From NCBI RefSeq assembly GCF_003667705.1, contig NZ_CP033019.1, positions 186,001-250,000 on the forward strand: a DNA stretch of 64,000 nt, read 5' to 3'. The notes under the pieces are model-generated. The model worked only from the letters and a program-made list of their open reading frames with translations, did no database searches and had not been told where the DNA came from. Of the stretch, positions 18,701 to 26,026 are shown piece by piece. The first letter of the stretch is position 1. The number at the start of each line of letters is the position of its first letter. This DNA comes from Janthinobacterium agaricidamnosum (GTDB lineage Bacteria; Pseudomonadota; Gammaproteobacteria; Burkholderiales; Burkholderiaceae_D). Both the position numbers and the translations under genes were made by a program.

Positions 18701-18839
18701 CCTGCACGTTGGTGATGTCGGGCACGGCGTCGATGGGCAGCTTTTGATAGCTGTAGATGCCCAGGCCGGCCATCGCGGCCACGGCCAGCATCACCAGCCA
18801 GCGCTGGTCGATGGCGAAGCGGATCAAGCGTTCAAACAT
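15699..18839 (-). CDS. czcA: heavy-metal RND efflux pump, CzcA type
   Basis: The inner-membrane proton antiporter of a tripartite metal exporter, 1046 residues as usual for the HME-RND family. An N-terminal helix (MLAVAAMAGLGIYSYQKLP), a periplasmic loop, a helix cluster, a second loop and a second cluster are visible. The helix-4 motif reads DFGIIIDGAVVIVEN, the signature associated with the Zn/Co/Cd (CzcA) class rather than the Cu/Ag (CusA) class. The partners czcB and czcC lie directly upstream, 25 and about 1250 bp away. The final codons (GRSD, stop) lie inside a REP element, so the native C-terminus may have been altered. Confidence 0.93.
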   Translation of the reverse strand: MFERLIRFAIDQRWLVMLAVAAMAGLGIYSYQKLPIDAVPDITNVQVQINTQSAGYSPLETEQRVTFPIETAMAGLPNLEQTRSLSRYGLSQVTVIFKDGTDIYFARQMINERLQEARESLPAGITPKMGPVSTGLGEIYLWTVETQEGAKKPDGTPYTPTDLREIQDWIIKPQLRNVTGVTEINAIGGYAKQYQVAPYPEKLAAYGISLQDVVTALERNNSNVGAGYIEKQGEQLLIRAPGQVASKDDIGNIVVANVQGVAIRIRDVADVVLGRELRTGAATENGREVVLGTVFMLIGQNSRAVSQAVDKKMIEINRSLPKGVHAVTVYDRTVLVDKAINTVKKNLLEGAVLVIAILFLFLGNIRAAVITAMVIPLAMLFTFTGMVQYHVSANLMSLGALDFGIIIDGAVVIVENCVRRLAHAQQKLGRPLTLQERFHEVFAASQEARRPLLYGQLIIMVVYLPIFALTGVEGRMFTPMALTVVIALLGAMLLSITFIPAAVALFIGDKVAEKENAIMRAAKRWYAPLLDQVMRNTPVVLTGAAVAVVLSGLLATRMGSEFVPSLNEGDIAIQALRIPGTSLTQSLAMQQQLESKLMANHKEIARVFARTGTAEIASDPMPPNISDGYIMLKPRDAWPEPKKSREQLLAEIEATATSLPGNNYEFSQPIQLRFNELISGVRSDVAVKLFGDDMSVLDSTAAKIAGVLGKIPGATEVKVEQTTGLPMLTVQIDREQTARYGLNIADVQAAIATAIGGQEAGTLFQGDRRFDIVVRLPDSLRNDLEQLKRLPIALPLGAAAEGRARFIPLGEVASLQVAPGPNQISREDGKRRIVISANVRGRDIGSFVADATQQLQSQVAIPAGYWTSWGGQFEQLQSATKRLELVVPVALALVFVLLFAMFGNVKDGLLVFSGIPFALTGGIVALWLRDIPMSISAAVGFIALSGVAVLNGLVMIAYIRQLREQGMPLQDAIREGAITRLRPVLMTALVASLGFVPMAIATGTGAEVQRPLATVVIGGILSSTALTLLVLPLLYRLAYAVRGRSD

Positions 18840-18864
18840 GATGGTTTCCTTAGCTTTGACGTGA

Positions 18865-20082
18865 TCAATGTTCGTGGCCGGCGGAGTCCTTGCCCAGCTC
18901 GGACTTCAGGACAAAACTGCCTTGCGCCGCGTACGGCGTGCCGGCGGCCAGGCCCTGCTTGATGTGCGTCAAGGTGCCATCGCTGCGGCCCAGCACCACG
19001 GGCGTGGCCTGGTAGCCCTCCTTGACCTGCACGAAGACGACGGGCTTGTCTTCCACCGTCTGGATGGCCGTGCTCTGCACGGTAACGGGCGCGTCCGCTT
19101 CGCCGGACACCACTTCCACCGTGACGAACAGGCCCGGGCGCCAGGCCATGTCCGGGTTCTGCAAGCTGATGCGTGCCTTGGCCGTGCGCGTCTGCTCGCC
19201 CAGCAGTGCGCCCACGTAGGTGATCGTGCCTTGCGCGCTGGCGTCGAAAGCGCTGGCTTTGACTTCTGCCTTGCCTCCCATGCGCACGGTGGCCAGGTCT
19301 TTTGCCGGCACGGCGATTTCCGCCCACACGGTCGACAGGTCGGAAATGACGAAGATGTTCGCGTCTTCCTTGACGGCTTCACCCAGGGTGATGTGCTTTT
19401 CCAGCACCATGCCGTCGAACGGCGCGCGGATCTCGTAGCGGTTCAGCGGCCCTTTGCTGGCCCCGGTCCCGGCGCCGCTGGCGCCCAGCGCGCTGAGTTT
19501 TTGCTGCGCATTCTGCACGGCGATTTCCGCCTCGCGCCACGCCTGCTGCGCCTGCAGGTAATCCTGTTCGGCCGAAATTTTCTCGCGCCACAGTTTTTCT
19601 TCGCGCTCGTATGTAGAGCGGGCCAGGGAGAGCCGCCGCTGCGCCGACAGCAGCGCGCTACGCTGTTCCGACAGTTCCGTGCTGGCGATGACGGCCAGTA
19701 CCTGCCCCTTTTTCACCAGCTGGCCCAGGTCCGCCTGCACGGCTTCCACCACGCCGGCCAGACGGGGCACGACGTGGGCCGTGCGGTCTTCATTGAAACG
19801 GATTTCGCCGGGCAGGGCGACCGTCGTCTTGATGCGGCCGGGCGCGGCCGTGGCGATGACGACGCCGGCCGCGCGGCTTTGCGCCGCCGTCAATTCCAGC
19901 TTGCCTTCCACTTCCTCGTGGCCGTGTTCGTCTTTCTTTTCAGCGTGGGCTTCCACCTTGACGGCGGTGGACGGCGCGGTCCTGGAATTGCCCGTGCCGA
20001 GGATGAGGATGGCCAGCACGATGCCGGCGGCCGCGATGGAAGCGATGGCGATCGCCTGCTTTTTGTTCAGTGTGATGTTCAT
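18865..20082 (-). CDS. czcB: efflux RND periplasmic adaptor subunit CzcB
   Basis: A membrane-fusion protein of 405 residues linking the CzcA pump to the CzcC outer-membrane channel. It has an N-terminal membrane anchor (AIAIASIAAAGIVLAILIL), then a His/Glu-rich segment (HAEKKDEHGHEEVEG) likely to bind metal. Barrel-sandwich and alpha-hairpin regions (VKKGQVLAVIASTELSEQ; long Ala/Gln/Glu-rich helix) come next, with the beta-barrel after them, and the protein ends in AGHEH, also metal-binding in character. It starts 12 bases after the czcC stop. Confidence 0.92.
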   Translation of the reverse strand: MNITLNKKQAIAIASIAAAGIVLAILILGTGNSRTAPSTAVKVEAHAEKKDEHGHEEVEGKLELTAAQSRAAGVVIATAAPGRIKTTVALPGEIRFNEDRTAHVVPRLAGVVEAVQADLGQLVKKGQVLAVIASTELSEQRSALLSAQRRLSLARSTYEREEKLWREKISAEQDYLQAQQAWREAEIAVQNAQQKLSALGASGAGTGASKGPLNRYEIRAPFDGMVLEKHITLGEAVKEDANIFVISDLSTVWAEIAVPAKDLATVRMGGKAEVKASAFDASAQGTITYVGALLGEQTRTAKARISLQNPDMAWRPGLFVTVEVVSGEADAPVTVQSTAIQTVEDKPVVFVQVKEGYQATPVVLGRSDGTLTHIKQGLAAGTPYAAQGSFVLKSELGKDSAGHEH

Positions 20083-20094
20083 GGAGGGTATTCC

Positions 20095-21327
20095 TTACAG
20101 GGGAGCTGGTGTGCCCAGCAGGCGCTCGATCTCGGCGGCGGCGTGCTGCGCTTCCGTCAGCGCGCGCAGGTATTGGTTTTTGGCTTGCAGCAAGGTGCGC
20201 TGGGCATCGAGCACGTCGAGGAAGGCGAACTTGCCGAACTCAAAGCCCTTGCTGGCCGCGTCGTAGGCGCTTTGGGCGCCGGGCAAGATATCCAGGCGCA
20301 AGCTTTCCACGTCGAGCCGGGCCGTGGCCAGGCGTTCGCTGGCGGCGGCCACGTCCGTCTGCACGGCGATGCGGGCGGCGGCCAGCTCGTCGCTGGCCTT
20401 GTCGCTGCGGCGCAAGGCGTCGAGCTTGTTGCCGGCATTGCGGTCGAACAAAGGCAGCGGCAGGGCCAGGCCGATGATGGCCTGGTTGCGGCCCAGTTCT
20501 TCCGAGCGCTTCATGCCGATGCTGAGCGTGACGTCGGGCGTGGCGCGCCGCTGTTCCACGTCCAGCATGGCTTGCCGCTGGGCCAGCGCGCTGCGCGCCT
20601 GGCGCACGGCCGGCGCTTGCTCCAGCCGTGCCGCCAGTTCGCTGCGTGGCGGCAGCTCGGGCAAGGTTTCCAGGCGACCCTCGGCTACGCTAAAGCGGGG
20701 CGCGGCATTGCCCCACAGGGCGGCCAGGCGCTTGCGGGCGCTGGTCAGCGTGCTGCGGGCCAGGTTTAGTTCCAGCCGCACGCTCGCTTCGGCAACCCTG
20801 GCGCGGGTTTCCTCGACAGGCGAGGCCTTGCCGGCCGTCACCCGGCGCGCCGTGATGTCGCTGGCGCGCGCGGCCAAGGCTTGCGCGCTGTCGGCCAGGC
20901 GCAAGCCTTCCTGCGCCGCCAGCACGTCGACAAAGGCGGTGGTCACTAGCGCGCGCGTGTCGGCTTGCTGCAGTGACAGGCCGGCCTGCGCCAGTTCCTG
21001 GCCCTGCTGCGCGACGGCGGCGCGCGCACCCCGTTTGCCGCCCAGTTCTATGAGCTGGTTCAGTTGCACGGTGGTGCTGCGCGTGGCGCGCCGCGTGTCT
21101 TCCAGCACGGTTTGCAGTTCCGGGTTGGGCAGGGCGCGCGCCTGCTGCAGGGCGCCGCCCTGGGCCGCCAGTTCATGGCGGGCGGCCGACAGGGTGGCGT
21201 TGCCGCCTTCGGCCAGCAGCAGCGCGGCGGGCAGGGTCAGGGGACCGGCGGGTTCCGCAGGTGTTTGCGCATGGGCAAAGTTGCCGGCCAGCAGGCCAGC
21301 GGAAAGTAACAAGATGATTTGGTACAT
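20095..21327 (-). CDS. czcC: outer-membrane efflux protein CzcC (TolC family)
   Basis: 410 residues with a cleavable signal peptide (MYQIILLLSAGLLAGNFAHA|Q) and two copies of the TolC-family repeat: long amphipathic helices rich in Ala, Gln and Arg, for example LAAQGGALQQARALPNPELQ and ALAQRQAMLDVEQRR. It forms the trimeric outer-membrane exit duct. It is the first gene of a tight C-B-A run and lies 105 bases after czcI. Confidence 0.9.
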   Translation of the reverse strand: MYQIILLLSAGLLAGNFAHAQTPAEPAGPLTLPAALLLAEGGNATLSAARHELAAQGGALQQARALPNPELQTVLEDTRRATRSTTVQLNQLIELGGKRGARAAVAQQGQELAQAGLSLQQADTRALVTTAFVDVLAAQEGLRLADSAQALAARASDITARRVTAGKASPVEETRARVAEASVRLELNLARSTLTSARKRLAALWGNAAPRFSVAEGRLETLPELPPRSELAARLEQAPAVRQARSALAQRQAMLDVEQRRATPDVTLSIGMKRSEELGRNQAIIGLALPLPLFDRNAGNKLDALRRSDKASDELAAARIAVQTDVAAASERLATARLDVESLRLDILPGAQSAYDAASKGFEFGKFAFLDVLDAQRTLLQAKNQYLRALTEAQHAAAEIERLLGTPAPL

Positions 21328-21432
21328 CGAATTCTCCAGGGAATGGAAAAAGAATTCGACGGGACGCGCAGGCTGGCGCCTGCTTTAGTCAGGCCCGCAT
21401 ATTGCGATCAGTGAAAGAAGCGTCCCGTCGGC

Positions 21433-21795
21433 CTAGATGGCCGACGACCAGTCAGGGCGCTTGGGAGCGTCCGGGATGTGGGAAGCGTAAAAGAAGGGGG
21501 ACGTGTCCGCGTTGACGGACGCCATGTCGCCGACGGGCAGGCTGGAGCCGGCCGGCAGCCATGCGTGGCCGATGCCATGGCAGACATTGCAATCGCTGTG
21601 CGGCTGGCCTTTTTTCTGCTGCTCAGCTTTATCGCCGGCGGGTTGTTTGTCCGCATCGGCCTTGTGCTGGTGGCTGTGGTGGCCCAGGTGCTGCGCCGCC
21701 TTGCCCTCCTCGTGCAGGCAATACGCGCTCGCCGCGGCCCAGGACATCTGGAGCGGAAGCACGAACAGCAGCAAAATGAGGAAGAATCGGCGCAT
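21433..21795 (-). CDS. czcI: CzcI-like periplasmic metal-resistance protein
   Basis: The 120-residue product has a signal peptide (MRRFFLILLLFVLPLQMSWA) followed by a His-rich stretch (HLGHHSHQHKAD), a Cys pair in SDCNVCHGIGHAW and a proline-rich end. Size, position and motifs fit CzcI, the small periplasmic protein at the head of czcICBA operons, thought to tune induction of zinc, cobalt and cadmium efflux. The ATG at 21795 starts exactly at the signal peptide; the longer in-frame ORF to 21846 would overlap the upstream gene. Confidence 0.85.
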   Translation of the reverse strand: MRRFFLILLLFVLPLQMSWAAASAYCLHEEGKAAQHLGHHSHQHKADADKQPAGDKAEQQKKGQPHSDCNVCHGIGHAWLPAGSSLPVGDMASVNADTSPFFYASHIPDAPKRPDWSSAI

Positions 21796-21824
21796 GGTGA
21801 CGGCTATTGTACAGAAAGAAGCGC

Positions 21825-23372
21825 TTAGCGTGGCTGGGCGCGCCACGCCTTCAGCTGCGCGGCAATCGCCTTGCCCTGGAATAGCTGCGGCTCGGAATGC
21901 TCTTCCGCCTCCATGCCGCCTTCGAGGAAATCGGCCGCCTCGCGCGCCTGCACCAGCACCTTGGCCTTGTCGAACGCCTCGGCAAAGCCTGCGCTCTTGG
22001 GCAATGCTTCCTTGAAATACGCTTCGCTGAAGTAAGTAAAATCGTTCTGGTCGTCGCAGCCGAACGAGGTGCGGTCGCTGCGCGCGGCCGTGATGATGAG
22101 GGTATTGTCATCTTTTAATGGCGCAATGAAGCCGCCCGCATAGCAGGCCGAGATCACGATGACTTTCCAGCGGATGCCGCTGTGCTTGAGCATGCCCGCC
22201 AGTTCCTGCGCGGGCAGGCCGTGCAAATCCATGCCGTTTTGCGCCAGCGCCAGTTCGTGCTCGGGCGAGCCGTGGCTGGTGAGGAATAAAAACAGGATGT
22301 CGTTGGCCTTGTCCATCTTCGCGCCCAGGGCGTCGAGGCTGGCGGCGATGCTGGTGCGCGTGGCCATCGGCTGCTGCGCCACCGTGTTGCGGCTGTTGAC
22401 CAGCATCAGGGAGCGGCCCACGGTGCCGTAATCGCGGTCGAACTGGCGCTGCACGAAGGCCGTTTCGCGGTGAAACACTTCCTGCGCGCCATCGCCAGCC
22501 ACGCCCAGCAGGTACAGGTTGATCTTTTTTGCCGCATCGCGCGGCGCGATCCGGGCCAGGGCGCCGTCGAGCAGGGTGCGCTGGTTGTACAGGGCCAGCT
22601 CGATATTGTCGCGCGTGAGCTTGTCTGCGGCCGGGTCGTCCAGCTGGCCTTCCGTCCAGTTGCCGCTGTCTTCGCGGCGGCCGTCCGCCTGCGCCACGGC
22701 GTAGCGCAGCACGCCCTTGCCGTCGAACTGGCCATTCTTGAAGCCGCCCCGGTATTCGTCGCCGTCGGCCGTGCGCAGCACGCCTGTACCCTCGAATTTC
22801 CAGTCTTTCAGCTCGCCTTCATAGTGGATGCCGTCGCTGGTGGTGACCTTCGCCTTGCCCTGCACCTGTCCCTGGACGAATTCGCCTTCGAAGACGGTGC
22901 CGTCCGTGTCGGTCAGCTTGCCGGCGCCGTGCGGGCGCCAGTGCTTGAAATGGCCCTCGAAGGTGGCGCCGTCGGCGCCCTGGAAGCGGCCTTGCCCCTC
23001 GAAGCTGCCGTTGACGAAGCTGCCCGCATAGATTTCACCCTTGGGCGAGGTGTAGCGGCCGATGCCGTCGAAGGCGCCCTGGCGGAAGGCGCCCGTGTAT
23101 TCGACGCCGGACGCCTGGCGCAGCTTGCCCTGGCCGGAAAACACGCCGCGCGCGAAGCCCCCTTCGTAAAACGCGCCGCTCGCGTATTCGAGCCGGCCCT
23201 GGCCGTGCATCTTGCCCGCGACGAGGGGACCGAAATAGCGTCCGCCATCGGCCGTTTCCGCCGCCGGCGCCTTGGCTGGCGCGGCGCACAATGGCGGCAT
23301 GCCCAGCGCGGCAAAGGCCAGCAGGCCGGCGAGGGTGTAGGGGCGAAGCGAGGCGCGTAGCGTGGCAGTCAT
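21825..23372 (-). CDS. secreted MORN-repeat protein with C13 (legumain/caspase-like) peptidase domain
   Basis: 515 residues: a signal peptide (about 1-30, ending LCAAPAKA), then about eight MORN repeats over residues 42-235, each with a pattern like GQGRLEYASGAFYEGGF. A C-terminal domain with the C13/caspase-fold dyad follows: His367 in FLTSHGSPE and Cys410 in VISACYAGGF. MORN repeats often bind lipids or act as extended scaffolds; C13 enzymes cleave after Asn or Asp. The protein is probably periplasmic or outer-membrane associated. It lies 29 bases upstream of czcI on the same strand, so it may be co-transcribed with the czc genes. A link to metal resistance is not established. Confidence 0.88.
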   Translation of the reverse strand: MTATLRASLRPYTLAGLLAFAALGMPPLCAAPAKAPAAETADGGRYFGPLVAGKMHGQGRLEYASGAFYEGGFARGVFSGQGKLRQASGVEYTGAFRQGAFDGIGRYTSPKGEIYAGSFVNGSFEGQGRFQGADGATFEGHFKHWRPHGAGKLTDTDGTVFEGEFVQGQVQGKAKVTTSDGIHYEGELKDWKFEGTGVLRTADGDEYRGGFKNGQFDGKGVLRYAVAQADGRREDSGNWTEGQLDDPAADKLTRDNIELALYNQRTLLDGALARIAPRDAAKKINLYLLGVAGDGAQEVFHRETAFVQRQFDRDYGTVGRSLMLVNSRNTVAQQPMATRTSIAASLDALGAKMDKANDILFLFLTSHGSPEHELALAQNGMDLHGLPAQELAGMLKHSGIRWKVIVISACYAGGFIAPLKDDNTLIITAARSDRTSFGCDDQNDFTYFSEAYFKEALPKSAGFAEAFDKAKVLVQAREAADFLEGGMEAEEHSEPQLFQGKAIAAQLKAWRAQPR

Positions 23373-23557
23373 GAGGACGGTCTGGTCTGTAGGAAGGGGC
23401 CTAGTCTGCCACTGTATCGGCCAGGTGGCAAATGCGCGCGTGGCGAGTGTTGCTATCGCTCAAGGCAAGATTCTGCGTTTTATGCCGTGCCAAGGCTGGG
23501 CTGAACTGATAATATTGATTTTCAGAACATATACTTGCACAAGGTACATAGTCACCC

Positions 23558-25504
23558 ATGGAAAGCCGTCTCAGCCGCCTGGAAGCCGTTCAAACCGTGT
23601 TGCTGGAAATCGGGCAGCGCTCGAGCACCTGCAGCGATATCAGCGAATTCCTGCAGGCGGTGCATGCGGCGCTGGGACGCATCATGTATGCGGCCAACTT
23701 TTACGTGGCGCTCAGCGACCGCGACGACGGCCTCGTGCGCTTTCCCTACTTTGTCGACGAATTCGACGCCGCGCCCGATCCGGACGAGGGCGTGCGCCTG
23801 GCCAGCGCCGCGCAGTCGCCCACGGCCTGGGTCATCGTCAACCGCAAGCAGCTGGTGATGACGGCCGACGACGACGCCATGCGCGCCATCGGCGGCGGCG
23901 CATGGGGCGGCGGCACGGCGGCCGAGCACTGGATCGGCTGCCCGCTGCTGGACCAGCAGCACCAGGTGCTCGGTGCCATCGTCATCCAGAGCTACGACGC
24001 CCAGCACCGTTTCAGCCTGGAAGACCAGGCCCTGTTCGCGCTGATCGCCACGCACGTGTCGAGCGCCCTGCAAGGCATGCAAAGCATGGACCGGCTGGAA
24101 AAGGCGGTGCAGGAGCGCACGGCCCTGCTGGCGCACGAGGTGGCCGAGCGCCGGCGCGCGGAAAACCTGCAGCATGCGCTGTATGAAATCGCCAACCTGT
24201 CGGCGCAGGCGGCCGACGCGACGACCCTGTATGCGCGCCTGCACGCCATCATCAGCGAACTGGTGACGGCAAAGAATTTCCTCATCGCCCTGTACCACCC
24301 GGACAACAAGGACATCACGATCCCGTATTTCGTCGACGAGAAAGATGCGCAGGCGCCCGTAAAACGCTTTCATTACGGCATCGGCATGAGTTCCTATGTG
24401 CTGGCGCGCCGGCAGGCGTGCCTGCTCGATGCGGACAGCTATTCGGCGCTGGTGGCCAGCGGCGAGATGGACGAGCCGCTGGGCAATGTGGGCATCGCCA
24501 GCTGGATGGGCGCGCCCATGCTGCTGGGCGAGAGAAAGTATGGCGTGATCATCGTGCAAAGCTACGACGAATCCGTCGTGTATGGGCAGGCGGAACTGGA
24601 CGTGCTGGCCTTCATGGCCAGCCATGTGGCCGTGGCGATGGCCCGCATCCAGGCCGACAGCGCCATGCGCCAGGCCAAGGAAGCGCTGGAAGAGCAGAAT
24701 GCGGCCCTGAACAGCGCCTTGAGCGCCTTGCAGGAAGCGCAGTCGGAACTGGTGCGCCAGGAAAAGCTGGCATCCCTGGGACGCCTGGTGGCGGGCGTGG
24801 CGCATGAAATCAATACGCCGCTGGGCATCTGCGTGACGGCCACCAGCCACCTGGTGCAGGAATTGAAGCTCACGCGCGAAGACCTGGACGGCGGCCAGCT
24901 CGATGAAGACGGCTTGCGGCAATTTTTCGACATCATTGACCAGACCTTGCGCATCATGACGACGAACACGCAGCGCGCCGCGGCGCTGGTGCGCAGCTTC
25001 AAGCAGGTGGCCGTGGACCAGTCCTCGGATGAGCTGCGCAGCTTTAACTTGCGCAAATACCTCGATGAAATCCTGCTGTCCTTGCAACCCAAGCTCAAGG
25101 GCAAGCCGGTCAAGGTGGAGATCGACTGCGCGCCCGAGGTGCAACTGCGCAGCTATCCGGGCGCCGTCTCGCAGATCGTCACGAACATGGTGGTCAATTC
25201 ACTGGTGCACGGCTTTGCGGAAGGCGAGCCGGGCAGGATCAAGATCAGTGCCAGGACGGCTGGCGACATGCTGGAACTCGACTACAGCGACGACGGCATG
25301 GGCATGGACAGCGCCACCCTGGGCCAGTTGTTCGATCCCTTCTTCACGACCAAGCGGGGCTCGGGCGGCAGCGGCCTCGGTGCGCACATCCTGTACAACC
25401 TGGTGACGGGGCCGCTGGGCGGGACGGTGAAGGTGGTCAGTGCGCCGGGGATGGGGTTGCATTACAAGATACGCTTTCCGCTGGAGCCACGTAGGTCGGA
25501 TTAG
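23558..25504 (+). CDS. cytosolic sensor histidine kinase with two GAF domains
   Basis: A 648-residue kinase without membrane segments. GAF domain one about 20-175; a coiled-coil linker (LEKAVQERTALLAHEVAERR); GAF domain two about 215-370; another coiled coil; a HisKA-like region with the phospho-acceptor His416 in VAGVAHEINTPLG; and a HATPase domain with N box (NMVVNSLVHGF), G1 box (DDGMGMD), F box (FDPFFTTKRG) and G2 box (GGSGLGAHIL). Its likely partner is the convergent REC/HD-GYP protein on the far side of the repeat array. The last residues RRSD and the stop codon come from a REP element. Confidence 0.92.
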   Translation: MESRLSRLEAVQTVLLEIGQRSSTCSDISEFLQAVHAALGRIMYAANFYVALSDRDDGLVRFPYFVDEFDAAPDPDEGVRLASAAQSPTAWVIVNRKQLVMTADDDAMRAIGGGAWGGGTAAEHWIGCPLLDQQHQVLGAIVIQSYDAQHRFSLEDQALFALIATHVSSALQGMQSMDRLEKAVQERTALLAHEVAERRRAENLQHALYEIANLSAQAADATTLYARLHAIISELVTAKNFLIALYHPDNKDITIPYFVDEKDAQAPVKRFHYGIGMSSYVLARRQACLLDADSYSALVASGEMDEPLGNVGIASWMGAPMLLGERKYGVIIVQSYDESVVYGQAELDVLAFMASHVAVAMARIQADSAMRQAKEALEEQNAALNSALSALQEAQSELVRQEKLASLGRLVAGVAHEINTPLGICVTATSHLVQELKLTREDLDGGQLDEDGLRQFFDIIDQTLRIMTTNTQRAAALVRSFKQVAVDQSSDELRSFNLRKYLDEILLSLQPKLKGKPVKVEIDCAPEVQLRSYPGAVSQIVTNMVVNSLVHGFAEGEPGRIKISARTAGDMLELDYSDDGMGMDSATLGQLFDPFFTTKRGSGGSGLGAHILYNLVTGPLGGTVKVVSAPGMGLHYKIRFPLEPRRSD

Positions 25505-25526
25505 CGGCAAGGCCGCGTAATCCGAC

Positions 25527-25722
25527 GCCGGCGGCTAGGCTAAAAACGGCGGGCCGGAGACGCGGGCCTGAGAAAATGCCGATGGCGGCGTTGCGGCTCC
25601 TTGCCGTACATGCGTACTGTCTGCGTCGCCGCGCCTTGCCCTCGATATTTTTCAGGCCCGCTTGGCCAGGAATACCTGTGTTGGGGGCTTGGGCCGAAGC
25701 GTGTTTTGCTGGTGTGCAGATC
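25527..25722. other. 195-bp intergenic segment inside repeat locus C, unexplained
   Basis: This stretch separates the first REP from the rest of the array and matches neither REP nor gene-tail sequence. It contains a short CGGCGGGCCGG palindromic run and no ORF with a start signal that I would trust. It may be the original intergenic DNA after the kinase gene, or a remnant of an inserted element. Confidence 0.5.
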
Positions 25723-25795
25723 GCGTAATCCGACAACATCGTTGGCGTGGCTGCCGGTGGTGTCGGATTACGGCCTGCGGCCTAATCCGACCTAC

Positions 25796-25837
25796 GCCAG
25801 CTTTTTATCGGGGAAGCGTTAGTTCAAGGCATGCCAG
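25796..25837 (-). repeat. duplicated 3' tail of the HD-GYP gene, copy 1
   Basis: CAGCTTTTTATCGGGGAAGC and the following bases to GCCAG match the true gene end at 26021-26055 with several changes, placed directly before a plus-orientation REP. It is the more diverged of the two copies. Confidence 0.8.
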
Positions 25838-25934
25838 GTAGGTCGGATTAGCGGCAAGGCCGCGTAATCCGACAACACCGTTGGCGTGGCCGGTGGTGGT
25901 GTCGGATTACGGCCTGCGGCCTAATCCGACCTAC

Positions 25935-25976
25935 GCCAGCTTTTAATCAGGGAAGCGTTGATTCAACGCCAGCCAG
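25935..25976 (-). repeat. duplicated 3' tail of the HD-GYP gene, copy 2
   Basis: GCCAGCTTTTAATCAGGGAA and the following bases match the true gene end at 26020-26055 with about three substitutions over 36 bases, including the stop codon position. It is directly followed by a plus-orientation REP. Confidence 0.87.
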
Positions 25977-26026
25977 GTAGGTCGGATTAGCGGCAAGGCC
26001 GCGTAATCCGACACCACCGCCAGCTT

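Larger units (their letters stand above)
25491..26015. repeat. REP-like elements with duplicated gene tails, locus C
   Basis: Five REPs: plus orientation at 25491, 25838 and 25977; minus orientation at 25761 and about 25900. A half element lies at 25723-25735. Stems use GCGGCAAGGCCGC or GGCCTGCGGCC. Between the later REPs lie two copies of the 3' end of the downstream HD-GYP gene, listed separately. The period of the tail-plus-REP-pair unit is about 140 bp. Confidence 0.88.

Noticed and set aside
16215..18962. 915-aa plus-strand ORF opposite czcA
   Set aside because: His/Arg/Asp-rich shadow of the RND pump gene, whose protein is unmistakable on the other strand.
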